Below, piece by piece: positions 43,008-50,658 of a stretch of 64,000 nt of DNA. Under the pieces are notes generated by a model. That model worked only from the letters and a program-made list of their open reading frames with translations. It had not been told where the DNA came from and did no database searches. This stretch comes from Amycolatopsis orientalis DSM 40040 = KCTC 9412 (GTDB taxonomy: Bacteria > Actinomycetota > Actinomycetes > Mycobacteriales > Pseudonocardiaceae), in contig NZ_ASJB01000061.1 in assembly GCF_000478275.1 (NCBI RefSeq), forward strand, positions 62,001 through 126,000, given 5' to 3'. A program made the translations under genes and the position numbers. How positions within the stretch are numbered: the first letter of the stretch is position 1; each line of letters begins with the position of its first letter.

Positions 43008-43808
43008 CTACGCGTTCCGCTCGGCCTGCTTCTCCAGTCGCCACGCCTCGTCGGTCTTCCCGATCCGCCAGTAGCCGGAGATCGACAGCAGGTCGCGCCG
43101 CATCCCCCGGTCGTCCAGCAGGTGGCGGCGCAGGTCGCGGACGAATCCGGCTTCGCCGTGGACGAACGCCTGCACGACACCCTCCGGCCAGTCCAGCGCG
43201 CGGACGGTGGCCGCGAGATCGTCGCCGCGGCTCCGGTGCAGCCAGGTGATCCGCGCGTCGGCCTTGGTGGTCAGCGACTGCTCCTCGGCGGCGTCCTCCA
43301 CGAGGATGACGGCGTGCGCGGGAACGCCCGCCGTCATCGCCTCGAGTGACGCGGCGATCGCCGGCAGGGCGCTCTCGTCCCCGGCGAGCAGGTGCCAGTC
43401 GGCCTCCTCGCCCGGCCTGTACGCCCCGCCGGGACCGGAGATCACCAGTTCGTCGCCGGGTTTCGCGGCGGCCGCCCACGGTCCGGCGACCCCCTCGTCA
43501 CCGTGGTGGACGAAGTCGAGGACCAGCTCGCCGAGATTCCGGTCGAAGGCCCGGACGGTGTAGGAGCGCATCCGCGGCCACTGCTCGCGCGGCAGTTCTT
43601 CGCGGATACGCGCCAGGTCGAACGGCTCGGGATAGGTGACACCGGGGACCCGGAAGTGCACCTTGACGTAGGCGTCGGTGAATTCGTTCGGCTGGAACGA
43701 GGCGATCCCTTCGCCCCCCGCCACGATCCGGACCATATGCGGGGTGATCCGCTCGGTACGCAGCACCCGCAAACGGGTCCCCGACACCGGCCTCCGCGCC
43801 TCGGCCAT
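43008..43808 (-). CDS. Siderophore-interacting protein (SIP, FAD/NAD(P)H ferric reductase)
   Basis: 266 residues. The N-terminal FAD-binding barrel has RMRSYTVRAFD (the RxYTxR motif) and the C-terminal SIP domain has HLLAGDESALPAIAASLEAM and VQAFVHGEAGFVRDLRRHL. It reduces ferric siderophores in the cytoplasm to release iron. A TTAGGT-N2-ACCTAA dyad lies 22 bases upstream, suggesting iron control. Confidence 0.93.
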   Translation of the reverse strand: MAEARRPVSGTRLRVLRTERITPHMVRIVAGGEGIASFQPNEFTDAYVKVHFRVPGVTYPEPFDLARIREELPREQWPRMRSYTVRAFDRNLGELVLDFVHHGDEGVAGPWAAAAKPGDELVISGPGGAYRPGEEADWHLLAGDESALPAIAASLEAMTAGVPAHAVILVEDAAEEQSLTTKADARITWLHRSRGDDLAATVRALDWPEGVVQAFVHGEAGFVRDLRRHLLDDRGMRRDLLSISGYWRIGKTDEAWRLEKQAERNA

Positions 43809-43829
43809 GCGCGATTCCTTTCCTGCAGC

Positions 43830-43843
43830 TTAGGTCAACCTAA
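43830..43843. promoter_or_regulatory. Candidate iron box upstream of the SIP gene
   Basis: TTAGGTCAACCTAA is a perfect TTAGGT...ACCTAA dyad with a 2-base spacer. IdeR/DtxR boxes use the same half-site but usually span 19 bases, so this is either a compact variant or a half-overlapping site. Confidence 0.5.
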
Positions 43844-43894
43844 CCGAGCGTACGCCCTCCGCCGGTTGACCGGGCCGGGTCTCCCGTCATCCGA

Positions 43895-44305
43895 TCAACC
43901 CCTCGCGGCCGGGTCGCTCACCCGCGTGTTCTGGAACGACGCGACGCGCCAGCCGCCGGATTCCTTCACGAGCACATACGTCAGCGTCGATTCCCGGCCC
44001 GGCTCGGGCTTGCCGCCCGCCAGGGACGACCCACCGCCCGCCACGACGATCGCGACGTCCGGCCGGATGAACCGGACCTTGGGCTCGCCGCCGCCGTCGG
44101 CCAGTTTCGACCCCTTGAGCGGGCCCTCGAACAGCGCCCGGTGCGCGCTTTCGATGACCGCGCGGCCCGGCATGTTCGTCCCGAAGAACGTCACGTAGTC
44201 GGCGTCTTCGGTGAACAACCGCGCGTACGCGGCGGCGTCGCCCTCATTCCACGCGTCGGCGAGGCGGCCCAGTACGGCCAGGACTTCGGTACGGGATTCG
44301 GTCAT
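43895..44305 (-). CDS. SgcJ/EcaC-type SnoaL-like protein (DUF4440)
   Basis: 136-residue cone-shaped alpha+beta protein: VLGRLADAWNEGDAAAYARLFTEDADYVTFFG at the start, then GESTLTYVLVKESGGWRVASFQNTR-like end strands. Family members are small isomerase/hydrolase-like proteins of unclear reaction. ATG 44305 has GGAGGG 6 bases upstream; the longer frame just translates the operator repeats. Divergent from the TetR gene and very likely repressed by it. Confidence 0.87.
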   Translation of the reverse strand: MTESRTEVLAVLGRLADAWNEGDAAAYARLFTEDADYVTFFGTNMPGRAVIESAHRALFEGPLKGSKLADGGGEPKVRFIRPDVAIVVAGGGSSLAGGKPEPGRESTLTYVLVKESGGWRVASFQNTRVSDPAARG

Positions 44306-44322
44306 GATGCCCTCCAGTTGGA

Positions 44323-44371
44323 CGAACAGTGTTCGTGTTACGAACACCGTTCTACAGACGAACACTGTTCG
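44323..44371. promoter_or_regulatory. Three phased TetR-type operators
   Basis: CGAACAGTGTTCG (44323-44335), CGAACACCGTTCT (44341-44353) and CGAACACTGTTCG (44359-44371): three 13-base dyads starting exactly 18 bases apart in the divergent gap. The outer two are perfect around their centre base; the middle one has two mismatches. Best explained as sites for the adjacent TetR protein. Confidence 0.8.
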
Positions 44372-44417
44372 CGTCAAGTAGAGTTCCCGGTGAACCCCGG
44401 ATCAGGAGGCGAACGAA

Positions 44418-45098
44418 GTGAGCAGGCCCCGGCGTCGCGCCGAGAAACCCGTGCTGTCCCAGGAGCTCGTGGTTAAGACGGCACTGGACCTCCTCGCCGC
44501 CGAGGGGCTGGAGGCGGTGAGCATGCGGCGCGTCGCACAGGCGCTGGAGACCGGTCCGGCGTCGCTTTACGCCCACGTCGCGAACAAGGAAGAGCTCCAC
44601 GAGCTGATGGTCGATCACGTCCTCGACTTCGGCCCGATCCCCGAGCCCGATCCGGACCGCTGGGTGGACCAGGCGAAGGAACTGCTGCGGCAGAACGTGC
44701 GGGCGCTGACCGCGTTCCCCGGGATCGCGAAGATCGCGTGGGCCGTCCCGGTCCCGACCGGCGCGAACGCGTTGCACCAGGCGGAGGCGATGCTCGCCAT
44801 CCTGCGCGCGGGCGGGCTGGACCTGAAGCGCGCCCTGTTCGCGGCCGACGCGTTGTGGCTCTACACCAAGGCTTACGCCTACGAGGGCGCCGGCTGGCAG
44901 TACGGCGACATCGACGTCACCGTGCAGGAGGAACGCGGCAGGCAGATGGTCGAGTACATGACGTCGTTCCCGCCGGGCACATTCCCGAATCTGCTGGGGG
45001 CGGGCGAGTACTTCTCCGCGGAGACCGCGCAGGAACGGTTCGAGTTCGCCATCGACCTTTTCCTGAGCGGCCTGGCGCGTTCCCGACCGGCCTCGTGA
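44418..45098 (+). CDS. TetR-family regulator (TetR_C_1 type)
   Basis: 226 residues. HTH in VSMRRVAQALETGPASLYAHVANKEELHELM and an effector domain of the classic TetR/C_1 group (WVDQAKELLRQNVRALTAFPGIAKI). GTG 44418 follows AGGAGG by 8 bases. The stop codon lies inside the family I palindrome at 45092. Divergent from the SnoaL-like gene across three operator dyads. Confidence 0.92.
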   Translation: MSRPRRRAEKPVLSQELVVKTALDLLAAEGLEAVSMRRVAQALETGPASLYAHVANKEELHELMVDHVLDFGPIPEPDPDRWVDQAKELLRQNVRALTAFPGIAKIAWAVPVPTGANALHQAEAMLAILRAGGLDLKRALFAADALWLYTKAYAYEGAGWQYGDIDVTVQEERGRQMVEYMTSFPPGTFPNLLGAGEYFSAETAQERFEFAIDLFLSGLARSRPAS

Positions 45099-45137
45099 GT
45101 GGTAATGACGGTTCTAACCGTCATTACCACTCACGAG
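45092..45137. repeat. 46-bp perfect palindrome, dispersed family I, copy 3
   Basis: Identical in sequence to the copy at 3361-3406, including the CT loop. The TetR stop codon TGA (45096-45098) is part of the left arm. First of four consecutive hairpins. Confidence 0.9.
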
Positions 45138-45177
45138 ACTTGACCGGCCCGGTCGCCGGTGCCTTGGGTTCCGCGGG

Positions 45178-45232
45178 AGTACATGATGGCCCCTTTCTTG
45201 CGCCTGGCGCAAGAAAGGGGCCATCATGTACT
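45178..45232. repeat. 55-bp perfect inverted repeat
   Basis: Arms of 27 bases (45178-45204, 45206-45232; left arm begins AGTACATGATGGCCCCTTTC) match exactly around a single T. Second hairpin in the convergent gap between the tetR and acyltransferase operons. Confidence 0.85.
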
Positions 45233-45241
45233 CGGCAAGGT

Positions 45242-45288
45242 GTGAAGGCCGAGTTTCCTCGGCTGAGCCGAGGGAAGGGGGCCTTCAC
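45242..45288. repeat. Imperfect inverted repeat (GTGAAGGCC family)
   Basis: Arms 45242-45264 and 45266-45288 pair at 19 of 23 positions around a single G; ends GTGAAGGCC/GGCCTTCAC. Third hairpin of the cluster. Confidence 0.75.
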
Positions 45289-45341
45289 GCGCCACCGTTG
45301 TGACTAGTGGTGCTGGCGGCCATTTGTGGCGACCATCGAGT

Positions 45342-45392
45342 CCGTGAAGGGCCCCTTCCCTACCCTGAAGGTAGCGAAGGAGGCCTTCACGG
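45342..45392. terminator. Hairpin at the 3' end of the acyltransferase operon
   Basis: Arms 45342-45364 and 45370-45392 pair at 20 of 23 positions (CCGTGAAGG ... CCTTCACGG ends) around CTGAA. It lies 24 bases beyond the operon's last stop on the minus strand, so it is the likely terminator. Related to 57938-57977. Confidence 0.75.
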
Positions 45393-45415
45393 GCCGGGCT
45401 GGGGACAACCGCCGC

Positions 45416-46441
45416 CTAAGACAGCAGGGCGACCGCGGCCGCGTACTGCGGCACCAGCCGGGCCCCGAGCGACGCCTTCATCTCCGACATCTTCTTGCCG
45501 AACACCACCTCGGGCCGTCCGGCCTCCACCGCCCAGCGCACGGCCTCGCCGTAGAAGTGGAAGTACAGATTGGGCCGCCCGCCCAGTTCCGGGGGCAGCG
45601 CCGCCCAATGGCGGGCGATCGGCAGGGTGGGATGGTCGAGGACGGTCGCGACGGCGAGCGCCCGGCCCGTGGTCGTCTCGCGGTACTCGACGACGTGCAC
45701 GTCCGGCTGCCGCAGCAGCGCGCTCACGTACCCCACGAACGCCGGGAGCGGCACGATCGGTACGTCGTGATGTTTGGTTTCGTTGTACCGCAGCAGTTCC
45801 GCGACCTCGACCGGATCGGCCTCGGCACCGGGACGCATCCGGACCTCGACCGAGGAATCGGCGTCGAAGGTACGGAAGATCTTGCGCAGGTTCTGTTTCC
45901 GCTTCCTGGCCAGCGAATACATCCAATCGTCCCGGCAGGTGAACGGCGAGACGTCGAGTACGGCGATGTCCTCGGTCCGGCGCACCATCTTCAGCCCGCC
46001 CCGGACACTGTCCACTCCGGACTCACCCACCTGCCGGATCAGAAGCCCCCGCAGGCCGAAGCCGAGTTCGCCCCGCATCGCCGGGACGAACGACTCCAGC
46101 AGGCTGCCGACCCCGCCGTCGTCGTCCTCGGCGTCGAACCACCAGCCCGGTATCGCCCCGGAACCGGGTGCGCGGATGTCGAGCCCGCCGAGCCGCCCGC
46201 GTCCCGACGGCCTGGCGAACCGGTGCCGCCGGGTGAGTCCGGTGACCCACGCGGAGCTGACCACGCCACCCGGCTCACCATTTTCGAGCAGGACGGCGAT
46301 CGGTTGCGCGGTCCGCGCCGACCACGCCTGGGTGGTGAGCACCTCCCAGCTCCAGTCCGCGCGCAGACCGGCCTTGGCCCGCAGCGCGCCCCAGTACGCG
46401 GGCTCCGGGTCGCGCCGGGGGTCGAGCACCTCGATCACCAT
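45416..46441 (-). CDS. GNAT/BioF2-like acyltransferase, paralogue 1
   Basis: 341 residues, last gene of a five-gene operon. It starts MVIEVLDPRRDPEPAYW, the VxDPRxDPxPxxW pattern shared by all four paralogues. The C-terminal GNAT-like half has HWAALPPELGGRPNLYFHFYGEAVRWAVE and FGKKMSEMKASLGARLVP. That is the Tyr-phosphate-like pocket and Gly/Lys motif of Acetyltransf_6/FemAB-type N-acyltransferases. ATG overlaps the previous stop by 7 bases (ATGGTGA). Acyl donor and acceptor unknown. Confidence 0.75.
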   Translation of the reverse strand: MVIEVLDPRRDPEPAYWGALRAKAGLRADWSWEVLTTQAWSARTAQPIAVLLENGEPGGVVSSAWVTGLTRRHRFARPSGRGRLGGLDIRAPGSGAIPGWWFDAEDDDGGVGSLLESFVPAMRGELGFGLRGLLIRQVGESGVDSVRGGLKMVRRTEDIAVLDVSPFTCRDDWMYSLARKRKQNLRKIFRTFDADSSVEVRMRPGAEADPVEVAELLRYNETKHHDVPIVPLPAFVGYVSALLRQPDVHVVEYRETTTGRALAVATVLDHPTLPIARHWAALPPELGGRPNLYFHFYGEAVRWAVEAGRPEVVFGKKMSEMKASLGARLVPQYAAAVALLS

Positions 46442-47478
46442 CGGGTCACCGGCCTGGCCACGACGACCCCGAGCAGCGGAACCGGCTGGAAACCCAGGGT
46501 GGCCTTCAGCTCGGTCAGTCCCCGGCCCATCGACAGCGATTTGCGGTTGCCTTCGATCATGTAGCGCACGTTCCGGACGACGGCCTCGAAGTACAGGTGC
46601 TTCGGCCGCCCTTCTTCCGGGGCCACCGCGGCCCAGTGCTGGTGCAGCGGCGCCACGGGATGGTCGAGCACGTTGGTGAACGCGAGCAGCCGTCCCTCGG
46701 CGTCGTGGTAGGTCGAGGTGATCACGTCCGGCCTGCGGACGAGTTCGCCCAGGTACTCGGCGGTGATCGGGCCGCGCCGGTCGAATTTCACCACCCCCAT
46801 CCGCGCCCGGTGCTCGCGCAGCAGGGTGGCGAGTTCGAGGGCGTCCAGATCGGTGCGGGCGGCCTCGGTGCGGACGACGACGTCCGGATCCGCCGCGATC
46901 TTCTTCGCCTGGCCGCGCAGGCTCAGCCGCCTGCTCCGGCGCAGGGACGCCAGCCAGCCCTCGACGTCGACGAATCTGTTCTCCAGCACCGAAGTCGGCA
47001 TCGTGTCCCGTACCGGCCTGCCCCGGCCGGACACCATGCCGAGCGCGTCCGGCGGCACGGTCCGGTAGACGACGCCGAGGCAGCCGGGGCCGGTGAACCG
47101 GCAGACGGCCCGCTCGAACCGCCGCATGATCTCCCGCCGGTCGGCGGCGTCGGCCCCGTCCGCGAACAGCCACGGCGGGTACCCGGAAAGCCACGCGTGC
47201 TGGACCTCGACCCAGCGCGGGCCCAGTCTCGCCATCCCGCGCACCGCGCCCGGCCGTTCCGGGGAGACGGGGGCGCACAGCATCGCCAGTACCGCGGCGA
47301 CGATCTCGCCGCCGTCGCTGATCACGGTGAGCACGTTGGGACTGCGGGAGAACCGCGACTCCACCCGGAGCAAGTGGTAGTCCCACGGGACGGGCGCCTG
47401 TTGCGCGACGAGGAAGTCCGCCCAGCCCTCGGGTTCCGGATCGGTCCGCGGGTCGAGTACCCGCACCTGCCAGGTCAT
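46435..47478 (-). CDS. GNAT/BioF2-like acyltransferase, paralogue 2
   Basis: 347 residues starting MTWQVRVLDPRTDPEPEGWADF. It contains VWYR-type core VYRTVPPDALG, LREHRARMGVV, HQHWAAVAPEEGRPKHLYFEAVVRNVRYMIE, and SMGRGLTELKATLGFQPVP. Same two-domain plan as its neighbours. The ATGA overlap with paralogue 3 shows tight coupling. No membrane segment. Predicted cytoplasmic N-acyltransferase. Confidence 0.75.
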   Translation of the reverse strand: MTWQVRVLDPRTDPEPEGWADFLVAQQAPVPWDYHLLRVESRFSRSPNVLTVISDGGEIVAAVLAMLCAPVSPERPGAVRGMARLGPRWVEVQHAWLSGYPPWLFADGADAADRREIMRRFERAVCRFTGPGCLGVVYRTVPPDALGMVSGRGRPVRDTMPTSVLENRFVDVEGWLASLRRSRRLSLRGQAKKIAADPDVVVRTEAARTDLDALELATLLREHRARMGVVKFDRRGPITAEYLGELVRRPDVITSTYHDAEGRLLAFTNVLDHPVAPLHQHWAAVAPEEGRPKHLYFEAVVRNVRYMIEGNRKSLSMGRGLTELKATLGFQPVPLLGVVVARPVTRW

Positions 47479-48578
47479 CGGCCGAGCACCGGTCTCGGTA
47501 CGGCGACCGACACCAGGGCGCGGGTGCCGAAGCCGAGCGCCGACTTGGCGGCCAGCATCGCCCGGCCCGCGGTCAGTTCGGGACGCTTGCCGGCGATCAT
47601 GTGTTCCACTCCCCTGGCGTAAAAGTCGACATAGAGGCCCTTCCTTCCGCCGCTCGCGCTCGGCAGCGCGGCCCACTGATGCAGCGCGCACCCGTCCTCG
47701 GCGTCGAACAGCGTGCCGAAACCCAGCAGCCGCCCGGATCCGTCGTGATAGGTGCGGGTGATCACGTCCGTGCGCTGCACGAGCGCGTCCAGATAGGACG
47801 GTGCGATCGGGCTCCGGGTGTCCATGTGCAGCCCGCCGATCCGGGAGCGCTGTCCCTCGGCCCAGGCCCGGTCGTCCTGCCTGGCCCGGTGGGCGTTGAG
47901 CAGGACGGACAGTTCATGGACGTCCAGATCCGTCCGCGCGGTACCGGCTTCGGTCCACAGGTCTTCGTCGATCCGCAGGCCGTGCAGGGTCTTCCGCGTC
48001 TCTTCGCCGAGTCCCCGCTCCCAATCGTCCACAGTGGAGTAGGTGTTGGACAGTACGGCGGCCGGATCGATCTCGCGGGAGACTCGGCCGCGTCCGTCGA
48101 GCGCGGGCAGGAGCTCCGGATTCATCGCACGGTAGATCAATCCCAGCAGCCCCGGGCCGAGATGAGCGCAGAGCGCCTGCTCGAACCGGCGGATCGCCTG
48201 CCGTCGCTCGACTTCGTCCAGCCGGTCGTCGAGTACACAGGCCGGGTATCCGCTCAGCTGCCAGAGGTAGGCCTCGGCCCAGCGCGGCCGGAACCGCCCG
48301 CCCCGGACGGAAACCGGCGCGAAGTCACCGGCCCGCCAGCCACGGCACACCATGACGGTGAGCGCGCCCGCGATCTCGCCGCCCCGGCGGATCACCGCGA
48401 GCACCGCCGGATTCTTCGCCAGCCACGCCTCCCGGCGCAGGACCTCGTACTCCCACACCGGCCACAGCTTCGACCGGCGCAGGAAACCGCGCCAGCCCTC
48501 GGGTTCGGCCGCGTTCCTCGGGTCGAGCACCTCGACCTCCAGCGCGGTGCCCGGCGCCGCCACCTTCATCGTCACCAT
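47475..48578 (-). CDS. GNAT/BioF2-like acyltransferase, paralogue 3
   Basis: 367 residues; starts MVTMKVAAPGTALEVEVLDPRNAAEPEGW, about 14 residues longer at the N-terminus than the others (ATG 48569 would be shorter). C-terminal marks HQWAALPSASGGRKGLYVDFYARGVEHMIA and TAGRAMLAAKSALGFGTRA. The helical insert around GLRIDEDLWTEAGTARTDLDVHELSVLLNAHRARQ differs most from its paralogues, which suggests a different acceptor. Confidence 0.75.
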   Translation of the reverse strand: MVTMKVAAPGTALEVEVLDPRNAAEPEGWRGFLRRSKLWPVWEYEVLRREAWLAKNPAVLAVIRRGGEIAGALTVMVCRGWRAGDFAPVSVRGGRFRPRWAEAYLWQLSGYPACVLDDRLDEVERRQAIRRFEQALCAHLGPGLLGLIYRAMNPELLPALDGRGRVSREIDPAAVLSNTYSTVDDWERGLGEETRKTLHGLRIDEDLWTEAGTARTDLDVHELSVLLNAHRARQDDRAWAEGQRSRIGGLHMDTRSPIAPSYLDALVQRTDVITRTYHDGSGRLLGFGTLFDAEDGCALHQWAALPSASGGRKGLYVDFYARGVEHMIAGKRPELTAGRAMLAAKSALGFGTRALVSVAVPRPVLGR

Positions 48579-49609
48579 CCCAGTACCGGCCTCGGCACGG
48601 CCGCGGTGTACACCGGCCGCGCCCGGAAACCCAGCGTCGCCTTGAGTTCGGGCAGCCCGCGCCCCGCGGTGAGTTCCTTGACGCCGCGTCGCGTGGCGTA
48701 GCGCATGGCGTGGATGTAGGAGTCGAACAGCAGGCCCTGACGCCCGCCCTCGGTCACCGGCAGCGTGCCCCAATGCTGTTTGGCCGGGCTGTCCGGATGA
48801 TCGAGCAGGGTGTTCACCGCGAGCAGCCTGCCGTCGGCGCCGGTGTAGGTCAGCGTGTGCACATCCGGCCGCCGCAGGAACCGCCGCAGGAAGGCGGCGG
48901 ACGGCATCGTCCGGGAATCGAGCGCGAGCCTGCCGTGCCGTTCACGATGCGCCTGGATGAGCGCCGCGACCTCGGCACTGTCCACGTCTTCCCGGCCCGG
49001 CCCGCCCTTGACCACCAGATCCGGGTCGGCCGCGAGCCTGCGCCGCTGCCGCCGGAGCCCGCCACGCCTCGACTTGGGCAGCGACGCGATCCACTCGTCC
49101 TCCGAGCCGAACCGGTTCTCCAGCACCGCGACCGAATCGACGTGTTTCACCAGCCTGCCGGGTCCGCGGAGGTCCTTCGCGAACTCCTCCCCGAGTGCCC
49201 GGTACAGCACGCCCAGCAGCCCGGGCCCGAGCCGCCCGCGCAGAGCGCGTTCGAACTCCCGGATCAACGGACGGCGTTCGGCCGCGGCGACCCGTGGAGC
49301 GAACACCAGTCCCGGATAGCCGCTCAACCACGGCTGGCACACCTCCGCCCAGAACGGCCGCAGCAGCCGATGTCCCGGCGTGGGCGCGAACCGGGGCCGC
49401 AGCCGGGGACGGCAGACCAGGACCGACAGCGCGGCGAGGATCCCGGCGCCGTCGGCGATGGTGACCAGCATCGGCGGGTTCCGCGCGGTCCAGCCGTCGA
49501 GGCCCATCACCTCGTAGTCCCACACCGGATGCAGCCGGGCGGCGGGGACGAACTCCGTCCAGCCTACGGGAACGGGATCGGTGCGGGGATCGTGGAGCCG
49601 GATCTTCAC
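48572..49609 (-). CDS. GNAT/BioF2-like acyltransferase, paralogue 4
   Basis: 345 residues from GTG 49609, starting VKIRLHDPRTDPVPVGWTEF. Middle region very Arg-rich (KSRRGGLRRQRRRLAADPD); C-terminal KQHWGTLPVTEGGRQGLLFDSYIHAMRYATR and TAGRGLPELKATLGFRARP. It overlaps both neighbours (GTGA and ATGGTGA). Second gene of the operon after the adenylation-like protein. Confidence 0.75.
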   Translation of the reverse strand: MKIRLHDPRTDPVPVGWTEFVPAARLHPVWDYEVMGLDGWTARNPPMLVTIADGAGILAALSVLVCRPRLRPRFAPTPGHRLLRPFWAEVCQPWLSGYPGLVFAPRVAAAERRPLIREFERALRGRLGPGLLGVLYRALGEEFAKDLRGPGRLVKHVDSVAVLENRFGSEDEWIASLPKSRRGGLRRQRRRLAADPDLVVKGGPGREDVDSAEVAALIQAHRERHGRLALDSRTMPSAAFLRRFLRRPDVHTLTYTGADGRLLAVNTLLDHPDSPAKQHWGTLPVTEGGRQGLLFDSYIHAMRYATRRGVKELTAGRGLPELKATLGFRARPVYTAAVPRPVLGW

Positions 49610-50382
49610 GTGAGCACGACCGGGGTCCCGTGCCGGGGGCAGGGCGCGATCTCCCCGCGTACCCCGCCCGCGGGGAGCACGTCCACGAACCGCGGCGAAT
49701 CCTGGCGCAGCAAGGTGAACGCGAGCCCGCCCGTGGTGGGGCGGGCGTAGACGCGGGGCCAGTCGAGATGCCAGCGGCCACAGGGTTCCAGCGCGCCGAG
49801 GTAGCCCAGCACCGGATCGTGCAGGACGCCGTACGGTCCGGTGTCCATTGTGTCCAGTTCTCGTCGCGGTACGGACTCGACCCGGTACGCGCGTTCTTCG
49901 GGCAGCGCGGCGGCGAACACCGCGAGCTGCTTGTCGTCGCCGACCGCGATCACCCGGCGGCCCCGGCGGAGCGCGGCGGACAGTTCGGCGAGCACCCCCG
50001 CCGACGGGACGTCGGGATCCACCACACAGCACCGGACTCCGCGGGGCAGGTCCGCCGGTGGCTGTAGACCGTCGCCGCCGAGGACCACGACCAGCGCGTC
50101 GCCGTCCACCGCCCGCGCCTTGCGCAGCACCGGGCCCAGCCCGCGGTTCGGCTCGATCCGCCGCGTGCCACCGGCGAGCGGCACCAGGTCGACGATCTTG
50201 TGCACCGCCTCGGCCAGCGCCGCCGCACCGGAATCCGTGCCGGTCCGGCCGGGTACCAGCACGGGATCCGTTCTGCCGTCCAGGGCCCAGCGCTCCCGGT
50301 AGAACGGCACCGTCGCGAAGGCCGACCGCACGGCACGCCGATAGGCCGCCCGCCAGGCAGCGTTCACCCCCAACTCCCACAT
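49606..50382 (-). CDS. Unrecognised protein with weak resemblance to PaaK/F390-synthetase adenylation enzymes
   Basis: 258 residues (253 if GTG 50367, which has GGAG upstream, is the start). The N-terminal RRAVRSAFATVPFYRERW resembles the entry of phenylacetate-CoA ligase-type enzymes. The C-terminal GVLHDPVLGYLGALEPCGRWHLD followed by CPRHGTP resembles their HEPE/ACRHGRLP region. The ATP-binding middle is mostly missing; the family norm is above 400 residues. First gene of the acyltransferase operon. Possibly a non-catalytic adaptor or an aberrant ligase; not assigned. Confidence 0.55.
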   Translation of the reverse strand: MWELGVNAAWRAAYRRAVRSAFATVPFYRERWALDGRTDPVLVPGRTGTDSGAAALAEAVHKIVDLVPLAGGTRRIEPNRGLGPVLRKARAVDGDALVVVLGGDGLQPPADLPRGVRCCVVDPDVPSAGVLAELSAALRRGRRVIAVGDDKQLAVFAAALPEERAYRVESVPRRELDTMDTGPYGVLHDPVLGYLGALEPCGRWHLDWPRVYARPTTGGLAFTLLRQDSPRFVDVLPAGGVRGEIAPCPRHGTPVVLT

Positions 50383-50586
50383 GGCGCGGAATCATGCGTC
50401 ATGCGCGCCGGTTTGGGAACAGGTGGCGCGGAGTTCACCCGGCTCGCCGCGAAGTCCCTCCTTTTCGACTGAGCTGAAAGGAGGAATTTTCCGGACACCC
50501 TGGCGAGAACAAAGCGAGTCTGCCTATAACACCGGGAACTTTTCGAGCCGGCACGATCTGCCGGCCGCCTGGGGTCAAGGGGACGC
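50383..50586. promoter_or_regulatory. Divergent promoter region of the glycoconjugate cluster
   Basis: Separates the two operons. Rightward TATAAC at 50525-50530 fits a -10 element, with TGGCGA 18 bases upstream as a poor -35. A perfect GCCGGCA-N5-TGCCGGC hairpin lies at 50547-50565, in what would be the 5' leader. Confidence 0.4.
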
Positions 50587-50658
50587 ATGAACCGTGAACT
50601 CACCACGAGTGACGCTGTGAACACAATAGCGCACTCACCGCAGGGGATCGACAGATGA
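50587..50658 (+). CDS. Possible 23-residue upstream peptide coupled to the GT2/ATP-grasp gene
   Basis: ATG 50587 with AAGGGGA 4 bases before it opens MNRELTTSDAVNTIAHSPQG and ends at a TGA that overlaps the next ATG (ATGA, 50655-50658). The ribosome-site quality and exact overlap suggest translation and coupling. No known family. Confidence 0.45.
   Translation: MNRELTTSDAVNTIAHSPQGIDR

Noticed and set aside
3361..45137. Repeated palindromes as a possible CRISPR array
   Set aside because: Copies are 20 kb apart, fully palindromic and without regular spacers or cas genes.
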